Source: a virus
Reading direction: 5' to 3' (one strand)
IMG/VR virus record: IMGVR_UViG_3300042866_000128
Location: 1 to 30,928 of that record
Length of the DNA: 30,928 bases
Part shown: positions 6,120 to 15,254 of the stretch, one piece after another
Layout: each line of letters opens with the position of its first letter
Position numbering within the stretch: the first letter of the stretch is position 1
Notes under the pieces: generated by a model
Database searches by the model: none
What the model was told of the DNA's origin: nothing
The model's input: the letters and a program-made list of their open reading frames with translations, nothing else
Translations under genes and position numbers: made by a program

Positions 6120-8464
6120 TGAAAAGAAGCGTACAGATATATATAGAAGGTGAACGAATAGAGCTGTTTAATGACGAAGAAATTCAGGTTAACTCATCTG
6201 TTCAGAATATCAATGACTTAGACAAGGTAAAGACGGACTTTTCACAGTCTTTTACTGTCCCAGCATCACCTATAAACAACGCTATCTTTCAACACTTCTA
6301 TCAAAACGAAGTTAACTCTACTTTAAATTACAGTTCTCGTAGAGATGCGTATATAGAAATAGATAACATTCTATTTAGGAAAGGAAAGGTTCAGCTTGAA
6401 AAGTCGGACATAAAAAATCTAGCTACTGATAGCTACACGATTACTTTTTACGGAGAAGTTACAAAGCTAAAAGACCAGTTCGGGGAAGATAAACTTTCTA
6501 TGCTAGATTACTCAGCTTACAGTCACGTTTACTCAGGTGCTGAAATATTGAATAGAATAACTGACTTAGGGATGGACTACGATGTTCGTTATCCTTTAAT
6601 TTCATCTAGAAGAGTATGGCAATACAATGAACCTACAACTCCATTAGACAACATTGATACAAACACTGGTAGGATAGACTACACAGAGCTGTTTCCATCT
6701 CTTAAAGTGGAAAAAATATTCGAGGCTATACAGTCAACATATGGAGTAACATTTGAGGGTAGCTGGTTACAAAGTGAGCAGTTTCAAAAGTTATTCTTAA
6801 TGTGTAAAAACACAAACCAGTTTACCTTTTTAACTCCATCTGAACGAGTAGATATAACTAATGATATTAACACGTCTTCATTTGTAGCTGACTCAGTTAG
6901 CAATTTTATTTCCTATCCTTTTGATTATAATCTATTATCTTCAGGTGGAACTATACTCTATCACGTTTTAACATTTCGAGTATTATCAGTAACTACTTTT
7001 GATGACTACTACATTGACGTATATAAAAACGGAGTTTTAGTTAATACCATTAGTGGTAGTGGTGTAAATGACTATTATATAGAGACTATAAACACATCTG
7101 CTTTTGGTGTTCAAACAGAGATGTATTTTGAAGTAAAGGCTTCAGCAGAGTTAACTATAACTTGTGATTTGTATAACGAGTATTACGGTGGTTCAGCTAC
7201 GTCTGCTCCTACATTACAGCAAACGTATGTAGTAGACTGCGCTCCTGTTGTTATGTCGGGAGATGTCAATTTATCTACTAATATGCCTGACATTAAAGTA
7301 GCAGATTTTGTCTCAGGAATAATTAAACAATTTAACTTAACGCTTTATCCTGTATCTGACAACAGATACTATTTAGAGCCTTTAGAAGATTGGTATGCTA
7401 GAGGTACTATCTACGACATTACGGAGTACACTACTACAGATGACATAGAAGTTAAGAGAGTACCACTGTATAAAAAAATAGATTTCAACTATCAAAAGTC
7501 GGAATCATTTATGAACAATGCTTTCTTAAGATTCTTTAACAGAGCCTATGCAAACTTGAACTACAACTTTAATGTAGATGCTAATGACTATACTATTCAA
7601 GTTCCTTTTGAGCAGCCTTTGTTTAACAAATTTACGGGTACAAATATTCAAGTAGGTTACTTTTTAAAAGACTCACCTAACTATGAACCATACGTTCCTA
7701 AACCAGTTCTACTGTATTACAATGGAATGATAGATATAGTAGCTGACGATTTTAAATTTGATGACGGATTTATAATTTACAACGTAGGTAACTATGCTTT
7801 ATTTGGTCAAGACCTAAGGACTCAAAACGGTGAGTTGTATTCTTTGTGTTGGGGTTCAGAAGTCTCATCTTACTACCAGCAAGTTATTGACATGGGCGTG
7901 TACAAAACTTATTACTCTGACTACCTACAGAATCTGTACAACAATAAAAACAGATTGGTAACTGTAAAGACTGTACTTCCGTTGAGAATACTTACTGATT
8001 TAAACTTAAACGACAGAATAGTTATTCGAGATAAGAGATATGTAATAAATGATATGAAATCAAACCTAGTAAATGGTGAGGTGACGTTTACTTTATTGCA
8101 CGATTTTAGAGCGTTAAGGAGAGAGAAATTTATACAACCATCAATAGACGTTAACACGGTAGTTGTAGGTGTTAACATAATGGATGGAGTTGTTTCAGGA
8201 GATATAGATATTACAGGAACAGGAGTTATATCTGTTACTCCTAATACATTTACAAGTGATACTACAGTAACTTTTGAGTTACCACCATTTACAGGAGGCT
8301 TATTTAATGTAGTTGGTGAGGATGCTACATTCATAAGTGATGAGAGCGGAGAAGATACTTTGATAAACGAGGATAGTTCAACTGATTCATTTGAGATTCC
8401 TGTAAACTATACGTTTACGGATGGCAGTACTGATACAGAATACATTTTAATTTCAAGAGCATGA
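6119..8464 (+). CDS. Large tail-tip/baseplate-type structural protein
   Basis: 781 residues. It starts with a beta-rich domain (VQIYIEGERIELFNDEEIQV, then KTDFSQSFTVPAS) that resembles conserved N-termini of Bacteroidota phage tail proteins. The centre is Tyr- and Asn-rich. The last 100 residues (about 675-781) look like a separate Ser/Thr/Gly-rich beta domain (ITGTGVISVTPNTFTSD), perhaps Ig-like and exposed. The size and gene pairing with the preceding protein suggest a tail hub or adhesin. The gene order is reversed relative to most siphophages, where such proteins follow the tape measure. Its stop overlaps the next start as ATGA. Confidence 0.65.
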   Translation: MKRSVQIYIEGERIELFNDEEIQVNSSVQNINDLDKVKTDFSQSFTVPASPINNAIFQHFYQNEVNSTLNYSSRRDAYIEIDNILFRKGKVQLEKSDIKNLATDSYTITFYGEVTKLKDQFGEDKLSMLDYSAYSHVYSGAEILNRITDLGMDYDVRYPLISSRRVWQYNEPTTPLDNIDTNTGRIDYTELFPSLKVEKIFEAIQSTYGVTFEGSWLQSEQFQKLFLMCKNTNQFTFLTPSERVDITNDINTSSFVADSVSNFISYPFDYNLLSSGGTILYHVLTFRVLSVTTFDDYYIDVYKNGVLVNTISGSGVNDYYIETINTSAFGVQTEMYFEVKASAELTITCDLYNEYYGGSATSAPTLQQTYVVDCAPVVMSGDVNLSTNMPDIKVADFVSGIIKQFNLTLYPVSDNRYYLEPLEDWYARGTIYDITEYTTTDDIEVKRVPLYKKIDFNYQKSESFMNNAFLRFFNRAYANLNYNFNVDANDYTIQVPFEQPLFNKFTGTNIQVGYFLKDSPNYEPYVPKPVLLYYNGMIDIVADDFKFDDGFIIYNVGNYALFGQDLRTQNGELYSLCWGSEVSSYYQQVIDMGVYKTYYSDYLQNLYNNKNRLVTVKTVLPLRILTDLNLNDRIVIRDKRYVINDMKSNLVNGEVTFTLLHDFRALRREKFIQPSIDVNTVVVGVNIMDGVVSGDIDITGTGVISVTPNTFTSDTTVTFELPPFTGGLFNVVGEDATFISDESGEDTLINEDSSTDSFEIPVNYTFTDGSTDTEYILISRA

Positions 8465-8619
8465 TAACAGACATTTTAAATATGCTACGGATTGACGATT
8501 TCTACGGAAAATCGGAAAACATAGAGATAGCTAAAGGTAAGTACAAGCTACCTACAACGGTAAAAGATGTATTTAAACAAGCGAAGAGAGAAAGAAAATA
8601 CAAAAAGACGGTTAACTAA
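8461..8619 (+). CDS. Small basic protein between tail-tip and tape measure genes
   Basis: 52 residues from ATG 8461. The start overlaps the previous stop (ATGA) and the stop overlaps the tape-measure start (TAATG), a strong sign of a real coupled gene despite its length. The N-terminus ITDILNMLRIDDFYGK is helical, and the C-terminus is very basic (KQAKRERKYKKTVN). No family is recognised. It could be a tail-assembly accessory factor binding the tape measure, but this is only context. Confidence 0.65.
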   Translation: MITDILNMLRIDDFYGKSENIEIAKGKYKLPTTVKDVFKQAKRERKYKKTVN

Positions 8620-11084
8620 TGGAAAAGCACACGATAAACATAGACGTAAACACTCAGAAAGCTAACTTAGATGTAGACAAGTTAGACAAGAATTTAACTG
8701 AGTTAGACAAGACCGTTGAGAACCTAGCGGACACTATGGACATGGACTTAGGTGCTGCCATATCCGAGATAGAAGACAAGCTAACACAACTTGCAGTACA
8801 AGGTAAACAAAACACGGAAGAGTTTAAGAGCCTAGCTAAAGAAGCTGGTAGGTTAAAAAGTGTTATTGCTGAAGTAGATGCACAGGTAGAGTTCTTTGCT
8901 GTTACCAATGCAGACGTAGGACAGAAAATCGGACTACTAGAAGACCAAATGTATCGTATGGCAGTAGCTGGAGATACTACTTCTGCTGAGTTTAGAAAGA
9001 TACAAGCTGAAGCTGCTGCGTTAAAGCAGTCAGTAATTCAGGTGGACATGGCTTTAGACGGTATGGCTATGACTACATCACAAAAACTTACAGGAGCGTT
9101 AGGTGGTGCTGCTGGTGGGTTTGCTGCTGCTCAAGGTGCTATGACTGCTTTCGGTGGAGAGAGTCAAAAAGTCAATGAAGCTATCTTAAAGGTTCAAGCT
9201 GCTATGGCACTGACTCAAGGTATTGATGCTATTAAACAAGCACAACCCGCTTTTCTTGGACTTAGAAATACAGTTGTTACTACCTTTCAAGGAATGACTG
9301 CCGCTAGTAAAGCATTTATGGTTGCTGGTGTTGGTTTATTGCTTTTAGGAATACAGCAACTTGTCACTAACTGGGAGAAAATATCTGAGGCTTTAGGAGG
9401 TGCTACTGCTGCTCAACGAATAAACAACAAAGCACAGCAAGAAGCAACTGCGTCAATTAGTAAAGAATTGAGTGCTGCGGATAAATTAGGAGTTTCACTA
9501 AAAGACGAAACCATAAGCAGACAGCAGAAGGTGAAATTAATAAAGGAATTTCAAGCTGCCTATCCTGGTCTTTTATCTAACATCAATTTAGAAAAGGATT
9601 CAATCGCAAGTATAAACAAGCAACTAGGTGATAACATCCAACTACTTCAACTTCAGGCTGAAGCTAAAGCACTAGCAGCTATAAGAGAGGAAACTTACAC
9701 TAAAAAGTCTAAGCTACAACTTCAACTACAACAAGAAGCAATAGAGAATGCAAGTAACGCTACTATTACCTACGGAGAAAGTGCTGAAAATGGATTCTTA
9801 GGATTTAATAGTGCTGCAGAAAATGCTGCTAACGCATCTAAAAAACTGTCAGATTTCAATAATAACTCTACGAAAAGTTTAGATAGACAAATCAAATCCA
9901 TTGACCAATCTGAAAAATCTTTATTAAAAAAGATAGACGCTTTAAAAAAGACAGGAGCAGCTACTGGTGAACTGACTGCTGAGGAACAGAAAGCAGCAGA
10001 CAAGGCTAAACAAGCAGAGGAAGAAGCAAAAAGAAGACGAGAACAAGCTAGAGAAGAAGCAAAAAGAAGACGAGAACAAGCAGAGCAAGAACGAAAAGAC
10101 GCTTTACAAAAATTAACGGAAGCACAAACAGCATTTGATGAGCAAGAGCGAACTCGTTACATGACTGAACAAGCAAAGGAAAAAGATGCTGTAGAACAAA
10201 AATACAAAGAGCTTTATGCCATTGCTGAAAAGTATAAACAAGACGTTACTAAACTAAAAGAAAACGAAAAGAACGAGCTTAACGCAATTAACACAAAATA
10301 CGCTCAGGAAGAACTAACTGCTGAAGCAGATAAACAAGCTAAGTTAGCAGAATTTCAAAAACAAGCAAATGAAGAAGCTGCACAACGTGAAGAGGATTTC
10401 TTTGAATCATACAGACAAGCTACATTATCACAGCAACAGTTAGAGATAGACGCAGCTAGAGAGAAATGGGATGTATTAATAGCAGACGCTGAAAAATACG
10501 GAGCTGATACTACTATTTTAAAAACTAAACAAGAAAAAGAACTAGCTGATATTGACAAAAAATACAAAGAAGAACAAGCCGCAAGAGAAAAGGCATTAGC
10601 AGACCAAAGAATAGACGCTGTTAAAGGTGGTTTAGATGCCATCGGACAACTTGCTGGAGCATTTGCTGGTAAGAGTGAAAAGTCACAGCGTAGAGCGTTT
10701 AATGTTCAGAAAGCTGCTGGTATTGCATCTGCTACTATTGACACTTATAAATCTGCTCAAGCTGCTTTTGCTTCTGCTGGTAACCCAATATTAGGAGCTG
10801 TATTTGCTGCTATTGCTGTAGCTGCTGGTATTGCTAACATTGCTAAAATCTCAAAGACTAAATTTGAAGGTGGAGGAGGTGCTGCTGCTGGAGGAGGCGT
10901 TTCTGTTCCGTCAAGTGGTGCAGCTGGTTCTGTAACTACTCCTGAATTTAACATAGTAGGAGGTAACACGGCTAACCAACTAGCTGGACTAGGTCAGCAA
11001 CCAGTACAAGCGTATGTAGTAAGTAACGAAGTAACAACTGCTCAGAGCTTAGATAGAAACAGAGTACAAAACGCAACATTATAG
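8619..11084 (+). CDS. Tail length tape measure protein
   Basis: 821 residues, the longest gene. The N-terminus is coiled-coil rich (NLTELDKTVENLADTMD). A hydrophobic segment lies at about 232-247 (FMVAGVGLLLLGIQQLV). A highly charged helix with a tandem 11-residue repeat EEAKRRREQAR sits at about 467-490, and long Lys/Glu/Ala coiled coil follows to about 660. The C-terminus holds Ala-rich hydrophobic helices, then a Gly-rich hinge and a short conserved-type tail (PVQAYVVSNEVTTAQSL). This layout is typical of tape measures, which set tail length and assist DNA entry; a length of 821 residues suggests a tail on the order of 100 nm by the usual rule of about 0.15 nm per residue. Confidence 0.9.
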   Translation: MEKHTINIDVNTQKANLDVDKLDKNLTELDKTVENLADTMDMDLGAAISEIEDKLTQLAVQGKQNTEEFKSLAKEAGRLKSVIAEVDAQVEFFAVTNADVGQKIGLLEDQMYRMAVAGDTTSAEFRKIQAEAAALKQSVIQVDMALDGMAMTTSQKLTGALGGAAGGFAAAQGAMTAFGGESQKVNEAILKVQAAMALTQGIDAIKQAQPAFLGLRNTVVTTFQGMTAASKAFMVAGVGLLLLGIQQLVTNWEKISEALGGATAAQRINNKAQQEATASISKELSAADKLGVSLKDETISRQQKVKLIKEFQAAYPGLLSNINLEKDSIASINKQLGDNIQLLQLQAEAKALAAIREETYTKKSKLQLQLQQEAIENASNATITYGESAENGFLGFNSAAENAANASKKLSDFNNNSTKSLDRQIKSIDQSEKSLLKKIDALKKTGAATGELTAEEQKAADKAKQAEEEAKRRREQAREEAKRRREQAEQERKDALQKLTEAQTAFDEQERTRYMTEQAKEKDAVEQKYKELYAIAEKYKQDVTKLKENEKNELNAINTKYAQEELTAEADKQAKLAEFQKQANEEAAQREEDFFESYRQATLSQQQLEIDAAREKWDVLIADAEKYGADTTILKTKQEKELADIDKKYKEEQAAREKALADQRIDAVKGGLDAIGQLAGAFAGKSEKSQRRAFNVQKAAGIASATIDTYKSAQAAFASAGNPILGAVFAAIAVAAGIANIAKISKTKFEGGGGAAAGGGVSVPSSGAAGSVTTPEFNIVGGNTANQLAGLGQQPVQAYVVSNEVTTAQSLDRNRVQNATL
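10020..10081 (+). repeat. 33-base tandem repeat inside the tape measure gene
   Basis: A 29-base unit at 10020-10048 recurs exactly at 10053-10081, a period of 33 bases or 11 residues (EEAKRRREQAR). Eleven residues is a recognised period for right-handed coiled coils. The exact identity at DNA level suggests recent duplication, one way tape measures change length. Confidence 0.85.
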
Positions 11085-11104
11085 ACATTAAAAGTTAAAA
11101 GGTT

Positions 11105-11677
11105 ATGAAGATAGTAGAAATGGTTTTGAATGAAGAGATAGACAGACAAGGCGTGTATGCTGTATCTGTAGTTAACTCACCAGCAATAGAGGAAGATTGG
11201 GTAGCTTTAAACCGTCAATACGTAGAGCTTAAATCTGTAGATGACGAGAAGCGAATATTGATGGGTGCAGCATTAGTTCCTAACAAACAGATTTACCGTA
11301 AAGACAAAGAAAACGGTGAGTTCTACATCTACTTTTCTAGTCAAACAATTCGTAAAGCCTCAGAGCTATTCTTAAAGCGTAACAAGCAGAATAACGCTAC
11401 CTACGAACACATGAAAGAGATAGACGGAATGAGTGTAGTAGAGAGTTGGATAATCGAAGATGAGGACAAAGATAAATCTAAACTGTACGGATTCAGTTTG
11501 CCTGTAGGTACTTGGATGATATCCATGAAAGTAGACAATGACGAGGTTTGGAGTAAGGTTAAGGAAGGTGAGATTAAAGGCTTTAGTATCGAGGGATATT
11601 TTGAAAGTAAGACTGAGCTATCAAAAGACGAATCTGTTCTAGATGAAATTGTAAACATTCTTAAATCAATCCAATGA
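11105..11677 (+). CDS. Prohead maturation protease (XkdF-like serine protease)
   Basis: 190 residues. The central block MGAALVPNKQIYR (53-65), YFSSQTIRKASELFL (76-90), TYEHM with H102, then LYGFSLPVGTWMISMKV (127-143) and GEIKGFSIEGYF (155-166), matches the XkdF-type putative phage serine protease family. H102 and S161 are the likely catalytic pair. It would cleave scaffold and capsid subunits during head maturation. Scaffold and capsid genes follow within 2 kb, which supports the role. It is placed after the tape measure rather than after the portal, which is unusual. Confidence 0.85.
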   Translation: MKIVEMVLNEEIDRQGVYAVSVVNSPAIEEDWVALNRQYVELKSVDDEKRILMGAALVPNKQIYRKDKENGEFYIYFSSQTIRKASELFLKRNKQNNATYEHMKEIDGMSVVESWIIEDEDKDKSKLYGFSLPVGTWMISMKVDNDEVWSKVKEGEIKGFSIEGYFESKTELSKDESVLDEIVNILKSIQ

Positions 11678-12360
11678 GCAGACGGTTTATAAATAGTCAG
11701 TTTACTACTCAGGTTCAAGACGTAACTCCTGACGTAAAAGAGTTGAGCGTACCTGAAGAGGGAGCGTTAATAATGTGTGAGGGTATTTTGTATGTTGGAA
11801 TAGACAATGAATGGCAAAGACTTAGCACTGGCTTTATACCTACCACTACGAACTACGGATTATTTGCACAGACTGGAGATAGCGTAGCAGTAACAGCAAC
11901 TACTACAGAGACTACAATTATTAATGGAGGCGTAGGTACTTTATCTGTACCAGCAAATGGATTTAAAGTAGGTGATACATTCAGAGCAGATTTCGCTGGA
12001 CAAATGTCAGCAAAGAATGGAGATACTCTTCGTATTAGAGTAAAAGCTGGTTCTGTTGTGTTAGCTGATAGCGGAATACAAACAATGCCGTCTACTACTA
12101 ATGCTGTTTGGTCATTGTCTTTAGATTTCACTATTCGTCAAATAGGAGGAGCTGGAATTGCTTCTGTCGTGACTATTGGTAACTTCTTACACCTTAAACA
12201 ATCGAATAATACTTCTGAGGGATTTGGTTTTAACACGGTCAACAATACTACGTTTAATACTACAATTTCTAACACGCTAAACGTCACTGCACAGTGGAGT
12301 AGCAACTCTGCTTTAAATAGTATTTACTCGGATGTATTCGTTTTAAATAAAGTGTACTAA
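11674..12360 (+). CDS. Virion surface protein with conserved beta domain (spike/decoration type)
   Basis: 228 residues. An N-terminal tag of about 50 residues (CEGILYVGIDNEWQRLS) leads into a beta-sandwich-like region starting YGLFAQTGDSVAVTATTTET, with GVGTLSVPANGFKVGDTF and IRQIGGAGIASVVTIGNF. I recognise this as a domain common in environmental phage virion proteins, often at the C-terminus of head fibres or spikes. It is predicted to be an exposed jelly-roll-like module. It overlaps the protease gene by 4 bases and precedes a small Cys protein with one-base overlap. Its exact place on the particle is unknown. Confidence 0.65.
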   Translation: MSRRFINSQFTTQVQDVTPDVKELSVPEEGALIMCEGILYVGIDNEWQRLSTGFIPTTTNYGLFAQTGDSVAVTATTTETTIINGGVGTLSVPANGFKVGDTFRADFAGQMSAKNGDTLRIRVKAGSVVLADSGIQTMPSTTNAVWSLSLDFTIRQIGGAGIASVVTIGNFLHLKQSNNTSEGFGFNTVNNTTFNTTISNTLNVTAQWSSNSALNSIYSDVFVLNKVY

Positions 12361-12548
12361 TGAAAACAGAAAGCAAAACATCACCACAGAACTCAGGAAG
12401 AGGCTGCCTATGCGAAGACGAAACCTACCATATAGACTGTTGTGACGGTAGCCTACAAGCTCAGGGCATCGGTTCACTAGAAGGACAAGGAGACGTAGTA
12501 TTAACACAAGAGATAGTAGAGCGTAATATCATACGTTCAAATGGATAA
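12360..12548 (+). CDS. Small Cys-rich conserved phage protein
   Basis: 62 residues with Cys16, Cys18, Cys27 and Cys28 in the arrangement RGCLCEDETYHIDCCDGSLQ, followed by AQGIGSLEGQG. I have seen this type of tiny protein in the structural operons of Bacteroidota phages, but no function is known to me. Four closely spaced cysteines suggest a metal-stabilised or disulphide-stabilised minidomain. The start overlaps the previous stop by one base. Confidence 0.65.
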   Translation: MKTESKTSPQNSGRGCLCEDETYHIDCCDGSLQAQGIGSLEGQGDVVLTQEIVERNIIRSNG

Positions 12549-12584
12549 AAATGCAACAAATAAAAACCAAATAGTTAATAAGTT

Positions 12585-12986
12585 ATGAATAAAAGTGTAT
12601 TAGAAAAGTTGAGCAAGTTTGAAAAAAACGTAGAACTTGCTGAAGTAAAGGTAGATTTGGCTGTAACTGACGAGGTAGCATCTAAATTAAAAAATATCAA
12701 TGATATTTTGAAAATCGCTAACGACTCAAACAATAAAGTTGTAAAGTTAGCTGAGCAATTAAATGCTGCTTATAAAAAGTCTGCTCCTTATGTTAATTAT
12801 AGTAAGACTATGGGTAAGCAAATTGACGGGTTATATAAAAACCTAGAGAAATTAGCTAAAGAATTAGGTGTTAACATACAGTCTACAGATGCGTTTAAAG
12901 GCATTCAAGATGCTTATCAGTTTTTAGGGCAAATTGAGGACGCAATGTCTAACATGAAAAATGCAATTTCAACAATAGGTAAATAA
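12585..12986 (+). CDS. Helical protein upstream of scaffold, function unknown
   Basis: 133 residues, almost entirely predicted helix with heptad-like leucines (SVLEKLSKFEKNVELAEVKV and LKNINDILKIAND), Lys/Asn/Ala-rich and without cysteine. No family recognised. It lies one base before the scaffold-like gene and directly in the head block, so an assembly or internal head role is plausible. Similar helical small proteins beside scaffold genes exist in many phages, but the sequence alone does not settle it. Confidence 0.65.
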   Translation: MNKSVLEKLSKFEKNVELAEVKVDLAVTDEVASKLKNINDILKIANDSNNKVVKLAEQLNAAYKKSAPYVNYSKTMGKQIDGLYKNLEKLAKELGVNIQSTDAFKGIQDAYQFLGQIEDAMSNMKNAISTIGK

Positions 12987-12987
12987 T

Positions 12988-13575
12988 ATGAAAGCAAACG
13001 AAGCAATCAAACAAATAAAAACATTACTCGGTCTAGAGACTGAAGTTAAGTTAGCACAAGCACGTCTATTAGACGGTACAACAGTTATCGAAGCTGAAGT
13101 ATTTGAAGCTGGTATGGAAGTATTCATCGTAACAGAAGAAGGTAATGTTCCTATGCCTGTAGGCGAGTACGAAATGGAAGGTGGTGAACTTATTCTTGTA
13201 GTAGAAGAGGAGGGAATCATTGCTGAAATCAAAGAGAAAGTTGAAGAGACTGAAGAAGAAGAAGAAACTCCAGCTCCTGAAGCTGAGACAGAAGTAGTAG
13301 AGGAAGAGATGAGTGAAGAAACTCGTCAGCCTAAGAAAACTATTGAGTCTATTATCAAAGAAACTCTTTTCTCTGAAATTGAAAAAATCAAAGCAGAAAA
13401 CGAAGAACTTAAAGCTGAACTAGCTGCTCTTAAAAATGCTACTGAGTTAAGCGCTGTAGAAGATATTAAGCCTATCCAGTACAACCCTGAGAACGAGCAA
13501 AAAGCTGAGGTATTTAAGTATGCTAAAAACCGTTCTATGTCTTCTTTAGACAGAGTATTAAATAAATTGAAATAA
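12988..13575 (+). CDS. Scaffolding-type head protein
   Basis: 195 residues with two parts. The first (about 1-80) is a beta-rich module (VKLAQARLLDGTTVIEAEVF, VPMPVGEYEMEGGELILVV). It is followed by a long acidic low-complexity linker of Glu, Thr, Ala and Pro (about 84-115), then a coiled coil (SEIEKIKAENEELKAELAAL) and a basic C-terminus (NRSMSSLDRVLNKLK). Acidic linker, coiled coil and a basic capsid-binding tail immediately before the major capsid gene are the hallmarks of phage scaffold proteins. The protease upstream would degrade it. Similar proteins precede capsid genes in other Bacteroidota phages. Confidence 0.75.
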   Translation: MKANEAIKQIKTLLGLETEVKLAQARLLDGTTVIEAEVFEAGMEVFIVTEEGNVPMPVGEYEMEGGELILVVEEEGIIAEIKEKVEETEEEEETPAPEAETEVVEEEMSEETRQPKKTIESIIKETLFSEIEKIKAENEELKAELAALKNATELSAVEDIKPIQYNPENEQKAEVFKYAKNRSMSSLDRVLNKLK

Positions 13576-13592
13576 ATCTTAAATTAAATAAA

Positions 13593-14546
13593 ATGCCAAC
13601 ATCATTAGACATTACAACTACTTACGCTGGTGAATCAGCTGGTAAGTACATTGGTGCAGCGTTATTGAGCGCAAACACTATCGAAAACGGAGGTGTTACC
13701 GTAATCCCTAACATCAAGTACAAGCAAACAATGAAGCGTTTCGACAGTACTTCTTTAGTTGCTGACGCTACTTGTGACTTTACTGCTACAGGAGAAATCA
13801 CTTTGACTGAGCGTGTTCTTGAGCCTAAAGAATTGCAAGTTAACGCTCTTCTTTGTAAGAAAGATTTCCGTTCTGATTGGGATGCGGTTTCTATGGGTTA
13901 CTCTGCTTATGACAACCTTCCTCCATCATTCCAACAATTCTTAATTGCTCGTATGCTTGGACAAGTTTCTGAAGCTACTGAATTGTCTTTGTGGGGTGGT
14001 GCTACTGCAACAGCTGGAGAATTTGACGGATTGTTTACTCAAGCATTAGCTGAAGCTGGTACAGGTATTCCTGTAGGACAGTCTGTAGGTGGTGTTGCTG
14101 TAGACGCTACTAACGTAATTGACGAAATGGGTAAAGTAGTTGACGCTCTTCCTTCTCGTTTGTACGGTAAAGAAGGTTTGAAAGTATATGTTTCTCAAAA
14201 CGTAGCTAGAGCTTATGTTCGTGCATTGGGTGGATTTGCTGCTGCTGGTGTTGGTGCTGCTGGTACTAACGCACAAGGTACACAATGGTACGGAATGGGG
14301 TCAGGTTTGTCTTTTGACGGAGTATCTATCTTTGTTGCAAACGGACTTTCTAACAACCAAATGTTAGCTACTACTACTGATAACTTATTCTTCGGTACAG
14401 GTATCTTAAATGATGCAAATGAGGTTAAGTTGATTGATGAAGCTATGATTACAGGTTCACAAAACGTACGTTTCGTTATGCGATACACTGCTGGTACTCA
14501 AATTGGTATCTTGGAAGATTGTGTAATCTATGACACTACTCTATAA
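13593..14546 (+). CDS. Major capsid protein (HK97-fold type)
   Basis: 317 residues. It begins with TTTYAGESAGKYIGAALLSA and contains VLEPKELQVNALLCKKDFRSDW, FQQFLIARMLGQVSEATELSLW (extended spine-helix type), a Gly/Ala-rich middle, and a C-terminal region with NLFFGTGILNDANEVKLIDE. This arrangement is that of the Bacteroidota phage major capsid proteins of HK97 fold, and the strong terminator right after it fits a highly expressed gene. Codons are dominated by preferred forms such as GCT and GGT, unlike the neighbours, consistent with high expression. Packed after scaffold and protease, it forms the icosahedral shell. Confidence 0.85.
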   Translation: MPTSLDITTTYAGESAGKYIGAALLSANTIENGGVTVIPNIKYKQTMKRFDSTSLVADATCDFTATGEITLTERVLEPKELQVNALLCKKDFRSDWDAVSMGYSAYDNLPPSFQQFLIARMLGQVSEATELSLWGGATATAGEFDGLFTQALAEAGTGIPVGQSVGGVAVDATNVIDEMGKVVDALPSRLYGKEGLKVYVSQNVARAYVRALGGFAAAGVGAAGTNAQGTQWYGMGSGLSFDGVSIFVANGLSNNQMLATTTDNLFFGTGILNDANEVKLIDEAMITGSQNVRFVMRYTAGTQIGILEDCVIYDTTL

Positions 14547-14564
14547 TTAATTAATAAACCAAAG

Positions 14565-14599
14565 AAGGGGAGGGCGGTCTAACTTCCCTCCCTTTTTTA
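14565..14599 (+). terminator. Rho-independent terminator after the capsid gene
   Basis: GGGAGGG-type stem (14565-14574) pairs with CCCTCCC-type sequence (14586-14595), with an 11-base loop, and the T-run 14593-14598 overlaps its base. It probably lets some polymerase through, giving more capsid mRNA than downstream mRNA. Confidence 0.85.
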
Positions 14600-14614
14600 T
14601 AAAACAAAAAAGAT

Positions 14615-15169
14615 ATGGCTTGTGATATTTCAAACGGTAGATTAGAAGCGTGTAAAGACGGAATCTCAGGATTAGATGCTATCTACTTTATTAACTACGG
14701 GATTAACTACCCTACAGACGTTACTTTCTCTTCAGGAGTAGGTTTAGAAGACGTTATTACAGATGTAGCTGGTGTTACTGACTTGTACAAGTGGGAATTG
14801 AAAGGTGCTAACTCATTCGAGCAGACTATTCAAACTTCACGTGACAACGGAACTACTTTCTTTGAGCAAACTATTGTAGCTCAGTTCAAAGTTCTTGACC
14901 CTACAACACACAAAACAGTTAAGTTGTTAGCTTATGGACGTCCTCACGTTGTTGTGCGTACACGTTCAGGAAACTACTTCTTAGCTGGTCTTGAAAGAGG
15001 ATGTGATGTAACTGCTGGTACTATCTCTTCGGGCACGTCCATGGGTGATTTTAATGGTTACAATTTGACTCTGGTAGCCATGGAGAATTTACCAGCGCCT
15101 TTCTTGGACTGTAACGATGAGACTACGTTAGCTGCTGTATTTGGTGGTGCTACAATCATTACTACTTAA
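14615..15169 (+). CDS. Major tail (tube) protein
   Basis: 184 residues. It starts MACDISNGRLEACKDGISGL and contains FEQTIQTSRDNGTTFFEQTI, HKTVKLLAYGRPHVVV and GNYFLAGLERGCDVTAGTI followed by GYNLTLVAMENLPAPFL. This pattern is the one I associate with the tail tube subunit of Bacteroidota siphophages. It has its own terminator, like the capsid gene, as expected for an abundant virion protein. Its position between capsid and portal is not standard. It should stack as hexameric rings around the tape measure. Confidence 0.75.
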   Translation: MACDISNGRLEACKDGISGLDAIYFINYGINYPTDVTFSSGVGLEDVITDVAGVTDLYKWELKGANSFEQTIQTSRDNGTTFFEQTIVAQFKVLDPTTHKTVKLLAYGRPHVVVRTRSGNYFLAGLERGCDVTAGTISSGTSMGDFNGYNLTLVAMENLPAPFLDCNDETTLAAVFGGATIITT

Positions 15170-15186
15170 GATACCAATAGGTTAAA

Positions 15187-15218
15187 AAGGAGGGAGGCAA
15201 TTAGTCTCCCTTTTTTTA
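15187..15218 (+). terminator. Rho-independent terminator after the tail tube gene
   Basis: GGGAG (15192-15196) pairs with CTCCC (15206-15210), extended by A:T and G:T pairs on the outside, with a 9-base loop and seven T (15211-15217). It is the second of two attenuator-like terminators bracketing the abundant tail tube gene. Confidence 0.85.
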
Positions 15219-15254
15219 TTTCAAAACAATTCAGCGCTTTTAAGTTATTAATAT

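Noticed and set aside
10020-10081. Tandem repeat as a CRISPR array
   Set aside because: Only two units, 4-base spacing, in frame and coding for a coiled coil inside the tape measure.
9770-10969. Minus-strand open frames opposite the tape measure gene
   Set aside because: They are Ser/Ala/Pro-rich shadows of the Ala/Lys/Glu/Gly-rich coding strand, without leaders or coupling to neighbours. The same applies to the other minus-strand frames in the window.
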